Below, piece after piece: positions 51,622 through 60,313 of a stretch of DNA of 62,294 nt. Origin of the DNA: an uncultured Eubacteriales bacterium (GTDB lineage: Bacteria; Bacillota_A; Clostridia; Oscillospirales; Oscillospiraceae); the NCBI GenBank assembly GCA_949739085.1, contig CATIYU010000095.1:1-62294 (forward strand). Direction: 5' to 3'. The number at the start of each line of letters is the position of its first letter. The stretch's first letter is position 1. The translations under genes and the position numbers were made by a program. The notes beneath the pieces are model-generated. The model made no database searches and was not told the origin of the DNA. It saw only the letters and a program-made list of their open reading frames with translations.

Positions 51622-53355
51622 ATGGCGAAGAAGGATTCCTTTTTTTCAAGGCTGTTCGGCGGCGGACAGGAGAAGGCAGAGCCGGAGGAGAAAAAAGAGC
51701 CGGAGGCGCGGGAGGAAGTCCGGGAAAAACCCCCTTCCCCCCCTCCCGCCCCAACAGCCCCGCCCTTAAAGGACGTGGCGCTGCTGGAGCTGCCGCCGGA
51801 ACACGCGATGCACAGACTTTGGAACCTGCGGCTGGAGCAGGGCGGCTGGCTGCCCTCCCCTAAGCTGCTGATGATGGCCCCAGAGGGCCAGCCGGAACCC
51901 CTGACAGCAGACGAGGTGGAAAAGGAGCTGCCCCGGCTTAGGCTGGCTATGACCACCTCCGCCAACCAGCGCATCAGCAAGGCCCTGCCCAAAAAGGAGG
52001 ACGACCCACAGCCGGATATGGACGCCCAGCCGGTGGTGTTCACTACCAGGGACCTCCTGACCGCCTGGATCGTTGTCTATCCCCCTGTGGGCCGGGGCGC
52101 GGAGGTCAATAAGGATATTCTCGAGCGGGCCCTGCGGGACAGCCAGATCTCCTTCGGCGTGGACGCCGGACTGCTGGAGAAGCTCCCCCGGGACGATAAC
52201 CGCTATTTCCACCTCTTCCTCATTGCCAGAGGCCAGGCCGCCGTCCACGGACGGGACGGCGGTATCATCGACCTCTTTAACCGGGAGATTAAACGGGAGG
52301 TGGTGGTGGACGAATTCGACCAGGTGGACTACACCTCCTTGAACCTGGTGCAGAACGTGGAGGAGGGCGAGGCCATCTGCCGCATCGTCCCCTCTCTGGC
52401 CGGCACCCCCGGCACCACCGTCACCGGCAAGGCCATCCCCGCCAAGGACGGCCGCCCCGCCGTGGCCCCCAAGGGCCGCAACACCGAGCTGACCGAGGAC
52501 GGCGAGAGGCTGATCGCCACCTGCTCCGGCCACGTGGAGTTTACTGGCCGGGCCTTCCAGGTGAAGCCCGTGCTGGAGATCGCCGGGGACGTGGACTACT
52601 CCACCGGCAACATCAACTTCCTGGGCGACGTCCACATCCAGGGGGATGTAACCAGCGGCTTCAGCGTAAAGGCCATGGGAAACATCATCGTGGACGGACT
52701 GGTGGAGGCCGCCAACGTGGACGCTGGCGGCGACCTGGTTATGGCCAAGGGCGTGGTGGGCAACGGCCAGGCCGTTATTATGGCCCAGCGGAACGTGTTC
52801 GCCAAGTTCCTGGAGAACTGCTGCGTCCGGGTGCGGGAGAATTTGCAGGCCGACTGCATCATCAACTGCGACGTGTACTGCGACGGCGTGGTCCAGGTGC
52901 GCTCCGGCCGGGGCACCATCATCGGCGGCAGAATCCGCGCCGCCTACGAGGTCAGCGCCAGCATCGTGGGCTCCAAGTCCGAGTGCGTTACAGCCGTGGA
53001 CCTGGGGGGGCTGCCCTGCGAGGATTTTGAACGGGAAAACCTCACCAGCGAGCTGCGGGAGCTGCGGGAGGAGCTGGAGAGGACGGAGCTCCAGCCCAGC
53101 AGTCCCGCCAGGGCCAGCAGGCTTTCCACCCTGCGGATGAAAATGAGCGTGAGCAAGATGAAGATGGAGCAGTTCGACAAGGACATGGAGCTCCTCTGCC
53201 AGCAGATGGACGGAGATGAGGACAGCCGCCGCCTGGTCTGCGGCATCGCCTACCCGGGCACTGTGCTGACGATCGGAGAGGTCAGCCTGCGGCTGGAATA
53301 TGAGACGAGGCAGTGCACCGCCATCCTGGCCAGTGGGGAAATCTGCCTGATGTGA
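51622..53355 (+). CDS. FapA family protein (DUF342)
   Basis: The ATG at 51622 gives 577 residues (MAKKDSFFSRLFGGG); a GTG at 51610 is too close to GGAGG. A Pro/Glu-rich linker occupies about residues 15-50. The DUF342/FapA core (KPVLEIAGDVDYSTGNINFLGDVHIQGDV, described by position near 315) is a beta-helix of repeated short strands. The C-terminal coiled coil includes ELREELERTELQ. FapA relatives (e.g. Vibrio polar-factor proteins) act as flagellar or polar assembly factors; in Firmicutes the role is unclear. A CheY-like receiver follows. Confidence 0.85.
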   Translation: MAKKDSFFSRLFGGGQEKAEPEEKKEPEAREEVREKPPSPPPAPTAPPLKDVALLELPPEHAMHRLWNLRLEQGGWLPSPKLLMMAPEGQPEPLTADEVEKELPRLRLAMTTSANQRISKALPKKEDDPQPDMDAQPVVFTTRDLLTAWIVVYPPVGRGAEVNKDILERALRDSQISFGVDAGLLEKLPRDDNRYFHLFLIARGQAAVHGRDGGIIDLFNREIKREVVVDEFDQVDYTSLNLVQNVEEGEAICRIVPSLAGTPGTTVTGKAIPAKDGRPAVAPKGRNTELTEDGERLIATCSGHVEFTGRAFQVKPVLEIAGDVDYSTGNINFLGDVHIQGDVTSGFSVKAMGNIIVDGLVEAANVDAGGDLVMAKGVVGNGQAVIMAQRNVFAKFLENCCVRVRENLQADCIINCDVYCDGVVQVRSGRGTIIGGRIRAAYEVSASIVGSKSECVTAVDLGGLPCEDFERENLTSELRELREELERTELQPSSPARASRLSTLRMKMSVSKMKMEQFDKDMELLCQQMDGDEDSRRLVCGIAYPGTVLTIGEVSLRLEYETRQCTAILASGEICLM

Positions 53356-53405
53356 TTAGTCTACAAAGGGTTCGTCATTTCTGACTGGAGAGGAGCAGGC
53401 ATTTT

Positions 53406-53771
53406 ATGAAGCGGATTATGGTGGTGGACGATTCGCAGATCCTGGAGATGGAGGTCCGCAGGCTACTGGAGGGCACGGAGTATGAGATCGTGTTCTACTG
53501 CCAGAACGGAGAGACCGCCATCGCCATGTATGGCGAGGTGATGCCGGATCTGGTGACTATGGACATCATCATGCCGGGAATTGACGGGCTGGAGGCTGCA
53601 AAGACCATTATGAGCCAGCACCCGGACGCGAAAATTATTATGATGAGCTCCATGGCCTACTCCGACACCATCGAGGAGGCCCGCTCCATCGGGGCCAGGG
53701 ACTTTATCTATAAGCCCTTTGACCGGGAGGGTCTGCTCTCCGCCCTGGACAGGGTGTTGCTGGACGCCTAG
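53406..53771 (+). CDS. Stand-alone response-regulator receiver (CheY-like)
   Basis: The 121-residue protein is a single receiver domain with no output domain. It starts MKRIMVVDDSQILEME, with the acidic pair at DD (residues 8-9), the phosphoacceptor in TMDIIMPGIDG (near Asp55) and the conserved Lys in IYKPF. The gene is 50 bases after fapA and shares its operon. No histidine kinase is nearby, so its phosphodonor is elsewhere. It may act on the FapA partner or chemotaxis/motility proteins. Confidence 0.93.
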   Translation: MKRIMVVDDSQILEMEVRRLLEGTEYEIVFYCQNGETAIAMYGEVMPDLVTMDIIMPGIDGLEAAKTIMSQHPDAKIIMMSSMAYSDTIEEARSIGARDFIYKPFDREGLLSALDRVLLDA

Positions 53772-53785
53772 AGGGGCGGTTACAT

Positions 53786-53830
53786 AAAAACAGGGAGGAT
53801 ATTTCATTGCGAAATATCCTCCCTGTTTTT
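53786..53830. terminator. Strong bidirectional terminator
   Basis: Perfect 20-bp arms (53786-53805 and 53811-53830) enclose a 5-base loop, with A5 and T5 at the ends. It serves fapA-cheY on the plus strand and the DUF4349 gene on the minus strand, whose stop overlaps its last bases. Confidence 0.92.
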
Positions 53831-54761
53831 ACTTGTCCTGGTCCTCCGGCGGGGGCGGCGGAGCCGCCTTCAGAGTCCGCCGCCGCTTGAGGAGGCCGCG
53901 GACTGCCAGCGCGCCAACGGCAATGACCGCCAGCCACACCAGAATGGACACCCAGTTGCGGGCCAGACCGATAACGAAGTCCTCAAATCCCGCCACGCCC
54001 CTGCGCAGGCCCAGGGCGAAGGCCGCCGTGAGCCGCTGGCCAAAGGTGGCGGGCACCTCCTCATCCCCTGAGAGGCGGTAGACCTCCCCCAGCCGCAGGG
54101 TGACGGTGGATTAGCCCCCCAGACTGTCGTAGCGGCGGAGCGTCCCGGTGAGACGCTCGATCTCCAGCTCCGTCTCGCTGAGGGCCGTTTCCAGGCTGAT
54201 GATGTCCTCCATGGTGGCCGCCTGGGCCAGCAGGACCTGTAGGCGCTCCAGCTTCGTGCGCTGGGTGGCCAGCCGGGCCTCGCTGTCGTAATACGCCTCG
54301 CTGATATCCTGGGTTTCCTCGCTGCGGGAGACCAGGTGGGCCGCCGCCCCCGCCCGGTCCAACAGGGCGGAGAAGTTCTCCACCGGCACGCGGATGACGC
54401 AGTAGAGATACCGGCTGCCGCCCTGGGACATCTGGCGGCTCTCAAACCAGCCGCCCAGCTCCTCCGTGATCTGGGTGATGGCCGCGCTGGCGGCGTCGAA
54501 ATCCTGGGTCTCCAGCTCCAGGTCCGCCGTGTAGATCATCTTCGTGTTAGTGGGGAGGGCGGCGGGCGTCTCCGGGGCGGCGTCCGCGATCTCCTCCTCC
54601 GCCCAGCCGTAGTAGTTGCCGCCGCCCTCGCTGCTCTCGTTCCCCGCCGAGCCCTGGGGCGCCGAGTCGGTGGATACCATGTTGTTCTTTCCGCCGCCGC
54701 AGGCGGAGAGAGTCAGGGGGACCAGCAGTGCCAGCAGCAGGGCAAAAACCTTCTTTTTCAT
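53829..54761 (-). pseudogene. DUF4349 lipoprotein gene interrupted by an in-frame TAA
   Basis: The start at 54761 (MKKKVFALLLALLVPLTLSAC) gives a lipobox Cys, followed by a low-complexity linker and the DUF4349 domain (MIYTADLELETQDF; VRVPVENFSALLDR-like IRVPVENFSALLD). A TAA at 54111-54113 ends the first frame after 216 residues (LRRYDSLGG). The reading frame continues beyond it in phase as STVTLRLGEVYRLS, then a membrane helix and a charged tail to the stop at 53829, for ~310 residues in all. In relatives a Tyr (TAC or TAT) lies before STVTL, so a single base change created the stop. Confidence 0.85.
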
Positions 54762-54846
54762 CGCGCTTTCCTCCTTTTTTGTGGGTATCTACTAGTTATG
54801 ACGTAAAATAGGAGGAAATGTTCCGTAAGAAGGACGTTTTTTCTGG

Positions 54847-57800
54847 TCAGAACAGCCGGACCTGCTCCTCCTCCCGCTGGACAGGGGATTCCCGCTCCAC
54901 CTCCGGCGGCAGGGCGGAGAGAAACGGGGAGGGCTCGCCGCCGGAAGTGAGAATCAGCTCCTCCCGGGCCCGGGTCATGGCCACGTAGAGCAGGCGGCGC
55001 TCCTCCTCCATGTCCGTCCGGCGGTCCGGGGACGGGAGGGGAAGCAGCTCTGTACCCGCCACAAATACCGCAGGAAACTCCAGGCCCTTGGCGGCGTGGA
55101 AGGTCATGAGGGACACCGCCCCCGACTCCCAGCCCTGTTGGGAGGTCCGGCGCAGATCCGCCTCCTGGCCAAGGGTCAGGGCGGTCCAGAGCTCTTGGAA
55201 GGTGGCGTGGAACACCGCCAGATTCCGCAGGCGCTCCAGGGAGGGACCGCCGCCCCAGCGCTCCGACCAGCGCTCCGCCAGCCGCCAGGGCTTCTCCGTC
55301 TCCGCCAGGGACCGCCATGCCTCCTCCTGGTCCAGAGCGTCCAGGGGGACCAGATTCTGAGCGGCTGCCCGGGCCGCCGCGTCCTCCGGGCACAGCAGGG
55401 ACCGGAAGTAGGCCAGAAAGGCCCGAACCTCCTCCGCGTCCAGGAAGTCCCCGCGGCCGCTGACCAGACAGGGAATGCCCTCCCGGCGGAGGCGGGACTC
55501 CAGAAGCTCCAGCTGGCGGCGGGTGCGGCAGAGGACCGCGACGTCCGAGAAGGCCCGGGCCTCCCGGTCCTGGCCCAGCTTTTGGGCCTCCAGCATATCG
55601 CCGCCGCCGGTGACGCGCAGAATTTCCCTGGCGATAAACGCCGCCTCCTGGAAAGCGCCGGGGGTACGGACCAGCCGGACCGCCGGGCCGGAGGCCCGCT
55701 GGGGCTCCAGAGGCCGGGGGCCGCCGGGGTTTTGCTCAATGACGGCCCGGGCGGCGGATAGGATCTCCGGTGTGGAGCGGTAATTTTTTGTGAGGCGTAG
55801 GGCGCGGGCCCCGGGGCAGTCCTCCGCCAGCCGCTGGAACCAACTGGCGGAAGCGCCCCGGAAGCCGTAGATGGACTGGTCCGGGTCCCCGATGGCAAAG
55901 AAGGTCTCCCCGCCCCAGGCCCGCAGCAGGCGGTACTGGACTTGGTTGACGTCCTGGAACTCGTCCACCAGAATGTGGCGGAAGGATTTCCGGCCAGCCG
56001 TGTCCACCTTCAGGGCCTCGGTGAGGAGGCTGTCAAAGTCCAGCACGCCCAGGGCCTCCTGGCGGGCGAGGTAGTCGCGGTACAGGTTTTCGTCCAGGGA
56101 TACGTCCGCCAGGGAGAGGCCGTTTTTTACCTGGGACACCGCTTGCAGAAAACTCTTGGCCGCGCGGCGGCTCCCGTGGGCCCGCAGGACCTCCCCCGCC
56201 AGCTCCAGCGCCCCGGCGGGACCCAGAAGTTTTACCTCCCCCAGAAGGCCCAGACAGATGGCGTGGAAGGTGCCAATTTGGAGGGCGCCTGCCGCCCGCT
56301 TGCCGCCCAGCTGCTCCTCCAGACGCCGCCGCAGCTCCGCCGCCGCCTGGTTGGTGAAGGTGACGGCGGTGATCTCCCCAGGGCGGACCCCCCGCTCCCG
56401 GATCAGCCAGAGGATGCGGGCGGCCAGGGTGCTGGTCTTGCCGGTCCCCGGCCCCGCCACCACCGCCGCCACCGGCTCCGGCGTTGCCGCGGCGGCCTCC
56501 TGCTCTGGATTCAGCCCGGCGGGGGCCTCCTTTTGGGGGACGGATTTGGCCGCGGTTTTGGACAGCGCGCGCTTTTTGACCGCCTTTTTCACCGGCATGT
56601 CCACGCCGAAGAGGGAGAGCTGTCCCCCAATGCGCTCGATCTCCGCCGGGGCCAGCAGGGAGATGACCCCGTACTCCCCGTCAAAGCCCGGACGGCGCTC
56701 CACCTGGCCCAGCCGCAGCCGCCGCAGGCCCTCCGCCACACAGGGCCCCGCCACCCGCTCCACCTCCCCGACGGGGACCTCCCGGAGAATGTGAAACTCC
56801 GGGCCCAGGGACTGGAGCATATTCTCGTACAGCGCCGCCGTGCGCTTGCTGGCGGCGGAGAGGCCGGTGGAGGCCGCAATTACCTCCGGCAGGGGGGCCA
56901 GACTCTCAAAGGGCTTGGCCTGAGGAGGCCGGAAGCCCTCCGGGCGGTCCGCCAGGACCTCCACCCGGTGCTCCACGCCGATGGTCAGCTTCTTCCCACA
57001 TACCGGGCACACCCCGCCCCGTTCCTGGGTCTCGGCGGGGGTGAGGCACACGCCGCAGTTCCGGTGGCCATCCAGGTGGTACTTGCCCTCCTCGGGGAAA
57101 AATTCCACCGTGCCCAGAAAGCCCTCCCCTGTGCGGATGGCCCGCACCAGGCCGGGATAGGTTAGATCCGTCTCCAGCAGGTCCGCCTCCCGGCCCAGCT
57201 TGGCGGGGGAGTGGGCGTCGGAGTGAGAGACCAGAGTGAGGCCGTCCAGGGCCGAGAGCCGCCAGTTCATGGGCGGGTCCGAGGAGAGGCCCGTCTCCAC
57301 CGCGTGGATGTGGTCCGTCAGGTCAGCGAAGCACTCCTCCAGCGTGTCAAAGCCGGAGAAAGCCCCGAAGAGGGAGAAATGGGGAGTCCAGATGTGGGCG
57401 GGGATGAACTCCGCGTCCGGGGCCGCCTCCAGGGTGATCTCCAGTAGGTCCCGGCTGTCCAGCCCCAGAATGGGCCGTCCGTCGGAGCGGATGTTGCCGA
57501 TGGCCTCCAGCCGGACAGACAGCTCCTCCGCCGCCTCCAGACTGGGCAGAAGAATGAGGTTATGGACCTTCCTGGTCCTGCCGCCCCGCTTGTAGATGCT
57601 GCTGATCTCACCGGTAAGGATGAACCGGGGGAGCTGGTCCTCCGGACCGCCGGGGAGACGGTATTCCTCCCTGAGCAGATAGGTCCCGTCCCCCTGGGGG
57701 ACCAGCTGCTCCCGGATTCCAGCGCGCCAGGCGGGGTGGGTGAAGTCCCCCGTGCCCAGCAGGGCGATGCCCTTCCGGCGTGCCCAGAGGTCCAGGTGGG

Positions 57801-57867
57801 GCAGGTCGCAGTCCCGGCTGGTGGCCCGGGAGTACCGGGAGTGGATGTGCAGGTCCGCGATATACAT
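54847..57867 (-). CDS. EndoQ-type PHP endonuclease fused to a UvrD/PcrA-like helicase
   Basis: The ATG at 57865-57867 (MYIADLHIHSRYSRATS) gives 1006 residues. The N-terminal ~400 residues match the PHP/endonuclease-Q family (TIGR00375-type): HIHSRYSR, LGTGDFTHP, SHSDAHSP, and a CxxC...CxxC zinc ribbon near residues 271-291. A Lys/Ala-rich linker follows. From about 430 it is a superfamily-1 helicase with Walker A AGPGTGKTST near 471, DEFQD near 633, GDPDQSIYGFRG and FHAAKGLEF. EndoQ cuts 5' of deaminated bases; UvrD translocates and unwinds. Fusion implies a coupled repair step. A 22-codon ORF precedes it. Confidence 0.87.
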   Translation of the reverse strand: MYIADLHIHSRYSRATSRDCDLPHLDLWARRKGIALLGTGDFTHPAWRAGIREQLVPQGDGTYLLREEYRLPGGPEDQLPRFILTGEISSIYKRGGRTRKVHNLILLPSLEAAEELSVRLEAIGNIRSDGRPILGLDSRDLLEITLEAAPDAEFIPAHIWTPHFSLFGAFSGFDTLEECFADLTDHIHAVETGLSSDPPMNWRLSALDGLTLVSHSDAHSPAKLGREADLLETDLTYPGLVRAIRTGEGFLGTVEFFPEEGKYHLDGHRNCGVCLTPAETQERGGVCPVCGKKLTIGVEHRVEVLADRPEGFRPPQAKPFESLAPLPEVIAASTGLSAASKRTAALYENMLQSLGPEFHILREVPVGEVERVAGPCVAEGLRRLRLGQVERRPGFDGEYGVISLLAPAEIERIGGQLSLFGVDMPVKKAVKKRALSKTAAKSVPQKEAPAGLNPEQEAAAATPEPVAAVVAGPGTGKTSTLAARILWLIRERGVRPGEITAVTFTNQAAAELRRRLEEQLGGKRAAGALQIGTFHAICLGLLGEVKLLGPAGALELAGEVLRAHGSRRAAKSFLQAVSQVKNGLSLADVSLDENLYRDYLARQEALGVLDFDSLLTEALKVDTAGRKSFRHILVDEFQDVNQVQYRLLRAWGGETFFAIGDPDQSIYGFRGASASWFQRLAEDCPGARALRLTKNYRSTPEILSAARAVIEQNPGGPRPLEPQRASGPAVRLVRTPGAFQEAAFIAREILRVTGGGDMLEAQKLGQDREARAFSDVAVLCRTRRQLELLESRLRREGIPCLVSGRGDFLDAEEVRAFLAYFRSLLCPEDAAARAAAQNLVPLDALDQEEAWRSLAETEKPWRLAERWSERWGGGPSLERLRNLAVFHATFQELWTALTLGQEADLRRTSQQGWESGAVSLMTFHAAKGLEFPAVFVAGTELLPLPSPDRRTDMEEERRLLYVAMTRAREELILTSGGEPSPFLSALPPEVERESPVQREEEQVRLF

Positions 57868-57878
57868 AGGCCCACCCC

Positions 57879-57947
57879 CTACCAGCTGCGGGCCGCCAGG
57901 GCGGCGTATACCAGAGGGACAATGCCAATCAGCGCTTTTACCATCAT
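57879..57947 (-). CDS. Possible small ORF (22 residues) before the EndoQ-UvrD gene
   Basis: ATGATG at 57942-57947, preceded by GAGGAG, opens a 22-codon frame (MMVKALIGIVPLVYAALAA, then four more residues) that ends TAG at 57879-57881. The peptide is mostly hydrophobic, as a single membrane helix would be. The helicase ATG follows 11 bases after its stop. It could be a small membrane protein or a coupling leader ORF. Size makes this call tentative. Confidence 0.5.
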   Translation of the reverse strand: MMVKALIGIVPLVYAALAARSW

Positions 57948-57977
57948 GATCTCCTCTTTTCCTCATTTATGTGACTC

Positions 57978-58006
57978 ATCATACCAGATTTCGACGGCTA
58001 TCGCAA
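57978..58006 (-). promoter_or_regulatory. Sigma-A promoter of the small ORF and EndoQ-UvrD gene
   Basis: On the minus strand TTGCGA (58001-58006) and TATGAT (57978-57983) are 17 bases apart, about 30 bases before the small ORF. It diverges from the ybaK promoter. Confidence 0.75.
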
Positions 58007-58022
58007 TCGCCTCTTTCCGCGA

Positions 58023-58051
58023 TTGCATCCCGGGCGGCGGTGTGCTATGAT
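58023..58051 (+). promoter_or_regulatory. Sigma-A promoter of ybaK
   Basis: TTGCAT (58023-58028) and TATGAT (58046-58051) are 17 bases apart. Transcription from here would begin near 58058, which rules out the ATG at 58047 and supports the start at 58071. Confidence 0.75.
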
Positions 58052-58070
58052 GGGAACGGGAGATGATGCT

Positions 58071-58550
58071 ATGAAAAATTCCGCAGTGAAAACAAACGCG
58101 ATCCGCATTCTGGAGCAGAAAAAGGCCGCCTTCCAGGTACACAGCTACGAGACGGAGACCGCCCACAGCGGCGTGGAGGTGGCGGAGATCCTGGGGAAGG
58201 AACCGGCGGCGGTGTTCAAGACTTTGGTGGCCGCCGGGAAGTCTGGGGCCTGCTACGTGTTCGTCATCCCGGCGGACCGGGAGCTGGACCTGAAAAAGGC
58301 GGCGGCGCTGGCCGGGGAGAAGAGCGTGGCCATGCTGAAGAGCAAGGACCTGCTGGGGCTCACCGGGTACGTCCACGGGGGCTGTTCCCCGGTGGGCATG
58401 AAAAAGCAGTTCCCCACCTTCCTGGACGCCAGCGCGGAGGAGCGCCCCGCCGTGGTGGTCAGCGGCGGACGGATCGGAACCCACGTGGAGCTCTCCCTCC
58501 AGGAGCTGCGCAAGGCCCTGCCCTTCCAGACGGCGGACCTGGTCTGCTGA
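58071..58550 (+). CDS. ybaK: Cys-tRNA(Pro) deacylase YbaK/EbsC family
   Basis: YbaK hydrolyses Cys-tRNA-Pro misformed by ProRS. The 159 residues from the ATG at 58071 (MKNSAVKTNAIRILE) show the INS-like fold motifs VFKTLV, VIPADRELDLKKAA, GGCSPVGMKK and the C-terminal VSGGRIGTHVEL. The promoter position fixes the start. It diverges from the EndoQ-UvrD gene and converges with the DUF523 gene across a shared terminator. Confidence 0.92.
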   Translation: MKNSAVKTNAIRILEQKKAAFQVHSYETETAHSGVEVAEILGKEPAAVFKTLVAAGKSGACYVFVIPADRELDLKKAAALAGEKSVAMLKSKDLLGLTGYVHGGCSPVGMKKQFPTFLDASAEERPAVVVSGGRIGTHVELSLQELRKALPFQTADLVC

Positions 58551-58558
58551 AAAGCCGG

Positions 58559-58593
58559 AAAGCCTGCGGACGTCTACTGGTCCGCAGGCTTTT
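58559..58593. terminator. Terminator between ybaK and the DUF523 gene
   Basis: Perfect 13-bp arms AAAGCCTGCGGAC (58559-58571) and its complement (58580-58592) enclose an 8-base loop. T residues follow on both strands. The loop contains the DUF523 stop codon (58574-58576). Confidence 0.82.
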
Positions 58594-59029
58594 CAGAGCT
58601 TAGAAGCGCTATTTGCTCCTCGCTGTAGAGCCGGAGGCCGTTTGCCGCCAGCAGCTCCGCCGTCACCCCCTGGCCGGGGACAACCCGGCCGGTAAACGTG
58701 CCGTCGTAGACAGCGTGGCAGCCGCAGGAGGGGCTCCGCTCCTTCAGAAGCGCCAGGGTGGCGCCCCGCTCCCGGGCGATTGCCAGGGCCCGCTGGGCCC
58801 CCTGGCAAAATGCCTCCGTCACGTCCGCGCCGGTCCGGGAGAGGACCCGCTCCCCCACCCGCTCCGAGGGCGCGCGGGGCGTGGGCAGGCCCCCCAGCTG
58901 CTCCGGACAGACGGGAATCAGCTCATAGCGGGCCGCCAGGTCCCCGGCCTCGGGGACGAAATTGCCGCCGCCGTCGTAGCGGCAGCGCTCCCCCAGCAGA
59001 CAGGCGGAAATGAGCAGCTTTTCCCTCAC
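58574..59029 (-). CDS. DUF523 family protein
   Basis: The GTG at 59027-59029 follows GAGGAG with eight-base spacing and gives 151 residues (MREKLLISACLLGERCRYDGG). DUF523 landmarks are SACLLG...CRYDG, VCPEQLGGLPTPR, GA...A and SPSCGCHAVYDG, with conserved cysteines suggesting a metal or iron-sulfur site. The function is unknown. It overlaps the Nudix gene stop by four bases (the operon runs DUF1624, Nudix, DUF523). Confidence 0.88.
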   Translation of the reverse strand: MREKLLISACLLGERCRYDGGGNFVPEAGDLAARYELIPVCPEQLGGLPTPRAPSERVGERVLSRTGADVTEAFCQGAQRALAIARERGATLALLKERSPSCGCHAVYDGTFTGRVVPGQGVTAELLAANGLRLYSEEQIALLSSEKPADQ

Positions 59030-59499
59030 AGCGGCAGCTCCTCTCCGTCCAGAACGGCCTGCACCAGGACGCTGCCCTCGTAGCGCAGCTTCAGGGAGAA
59101 AAAGGGCCGGTCCTCCTCCAGCAGGCGAAAGAAAATCTTGTCCCCCTCCCAGATGGGCAGGTCCTGGACCCGGCTCTTGGGCACCCACTCCAGGTCCCCC
59201 TCGACGCAGTCTGTGAGCGTCCCCGTCCAGCCGGAGGCGGTATAGAGAAACATGTACTCTGTCTCATAGCCCGCCGCCACAAAGGTCACCACGCCCCGGA
59301 GGCGGAAATCCGTCAGGGTAAAGCCCGTCTCCTCCCGGACCTCCCGGAGGAGGCAGTCCTCCGGGCTCTCGTCCAGCTCGAACTTGCCGCCCACCCCGAT
59401 CCACTTGTCTTTGTTGACGTCGTTTTTCTTCTTGACCCGGTGGAGCATCAGATACTCGTTGTTCTCGTTTTCCAGGTAGCAAAGGGTACAGTTGAACAT
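59026..59499 (-). CDS. Nudix hydrolase (MutT-like)
   Basis: The 157-residue protein has the Nudix box GGKFELDE...REVREETGF (near residues 37-59), complete with the metal-binding glutamates. MutT-type enzymes remove oxidised or excess nucleotides such as 8-oxo-dGTP. The start MFNCTLCYLENENNEYL is a typical MutT-family N-terminus. It lies six bases after the DUF1624-like gene and overlaps DUF523. Substrate specificity is inferred. Confidence 0.9.
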   Translation of the reverse strand: MFNCTLCYLENENNEYLMLHRVKKKNDVNKDKWIGVGGKFELDESPEDCLLREVREETGFTLTDFRLRGVVTFVAAGYETEYMFLYTASGWTGTLTDCVEGDLEWVPKSRVQDLPIWEGDKIFFRLLEEDRPFFSLKLRYEGSVLVQAVLDGEELPL

Positions 59500-59505
59500 C
59501 TCCGG

Positions 59506-60192
59506 TCACCCCCATATCAAATAGCTGATTCCATACAGTACCGGCTGGTGCAGAACGTAGATGAGCAGGCTGTGCCGCCCCGGCCAGGTCAGCGCCCCGG
59601 GCAGCGGCGCGGACAGCAGGCGGCTCTCCCGCCGCTCCAGGCAGAAGCCCCCCAGCACCGTACCCATCAAAAAGAGGAAGAACCAGGGCAACAGCGGGAA
59701 GTAGTCCGCGCTGAAAAACCCCGGGGAGAGAAAGCCCAGGGGGTACAGCCAGGGGACGGACACCGGCGTATGGGCCGTCCACCAGCCGGCAGCCAGGTAC
59801 AGCCCGCCGCTCCCCAGCAGTAGAGGCCAGGGGGGCAGCCTTTGCAGGAACTGCCCCATAAAGTGGTAGAGGACCATGGAGACCCCCAGCAATTGCAGGA
59901 TGCCGAACCGGATGGTCTGGCCGCCCAGCGCCGCCCCCAGGACCACCGCCCCGCCCGCCAGCAACACAACGATCCCCCGGCGCAGATTGCTGCGGGAGAA
60001 CCGGGCGGACATCCCCGCCAGCAGAATGAAGCTGCAGCAGATAAATTTCTGCATAGCGTTCAGCGGCGGGCAGAAGAGCTGCTCCCAGGTGATGACCTGG
60101 AAGAGATACAGGTCGTAGAGAAAGTGGTAGAGGACCATCAGCAGAATGGCCAGACTCCGCCAGGCGTCCAGTATGTCAAAACGGCGCTTCAT
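59506..60192 (-). CDS. DUF1624 / heparan-glucosaminide acetyltransferase-like membrane protein
   Basis: The ATG at 60190-60192 follows GGAGG and gives 228 residues with about seven membrane helices. The N-terminus RFDILDAWRSLAILLMVLYHFLYDL matches the DUF1624 pattern (described by positions 4-28). Such proteins resemble transmembrane acyl/acetyltransferases. The C-terminal LTWPGRHSLLIYVLHQPVLYGI is also typical. It is the first gene of a three-gene leftward operon with its own promoter. Confidence 0.85.
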   Translation of the reverse strand: MKRRFDILDAWRSLAILLMVLYHFLYDLYLFQVITWEQLFCPPLNAMQKFICCSFILLAGMSARFSRSNLRRGIVVLLAGGAVVLGAALGGQTIRFGILQLLGVSMVLYHFMGQFLQRLPPWPLLLGSGGLYLAAGWWTAHTPVSVPWLYPLGFLSPGFFSADYFPLLPWFFLFLMGTVLGGFCLERRESRLLSAPLPGALTWPGRHSLLIYVLHQPVLYGISYLIWG

Positions 60193-60232
60193 AGAGCCTC
60201 CTTCCACGGCGGACGGGCAGATGTGCCCTTCC

Positions 60233-60261
60233 TGTATACCACGATTTTCCGTCTCCGTCAA
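60233..60261 (-). promoter_or_regulatory. Sigma-A promoter of the DUF1624-Nudix-DUF523 operon
   Basis: On the minus strand TTGACG (60256-60261) and TATACA (60233-60238) are 17 bases apart, about 40 bases before the ATG. Confidence 0.8.
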
Positions 60262-60313
60262 GGGCTCTGGGGGCGGACAGAGAGAAATCTTTCCGGAAAT
60301 TTAGAAATCATGC

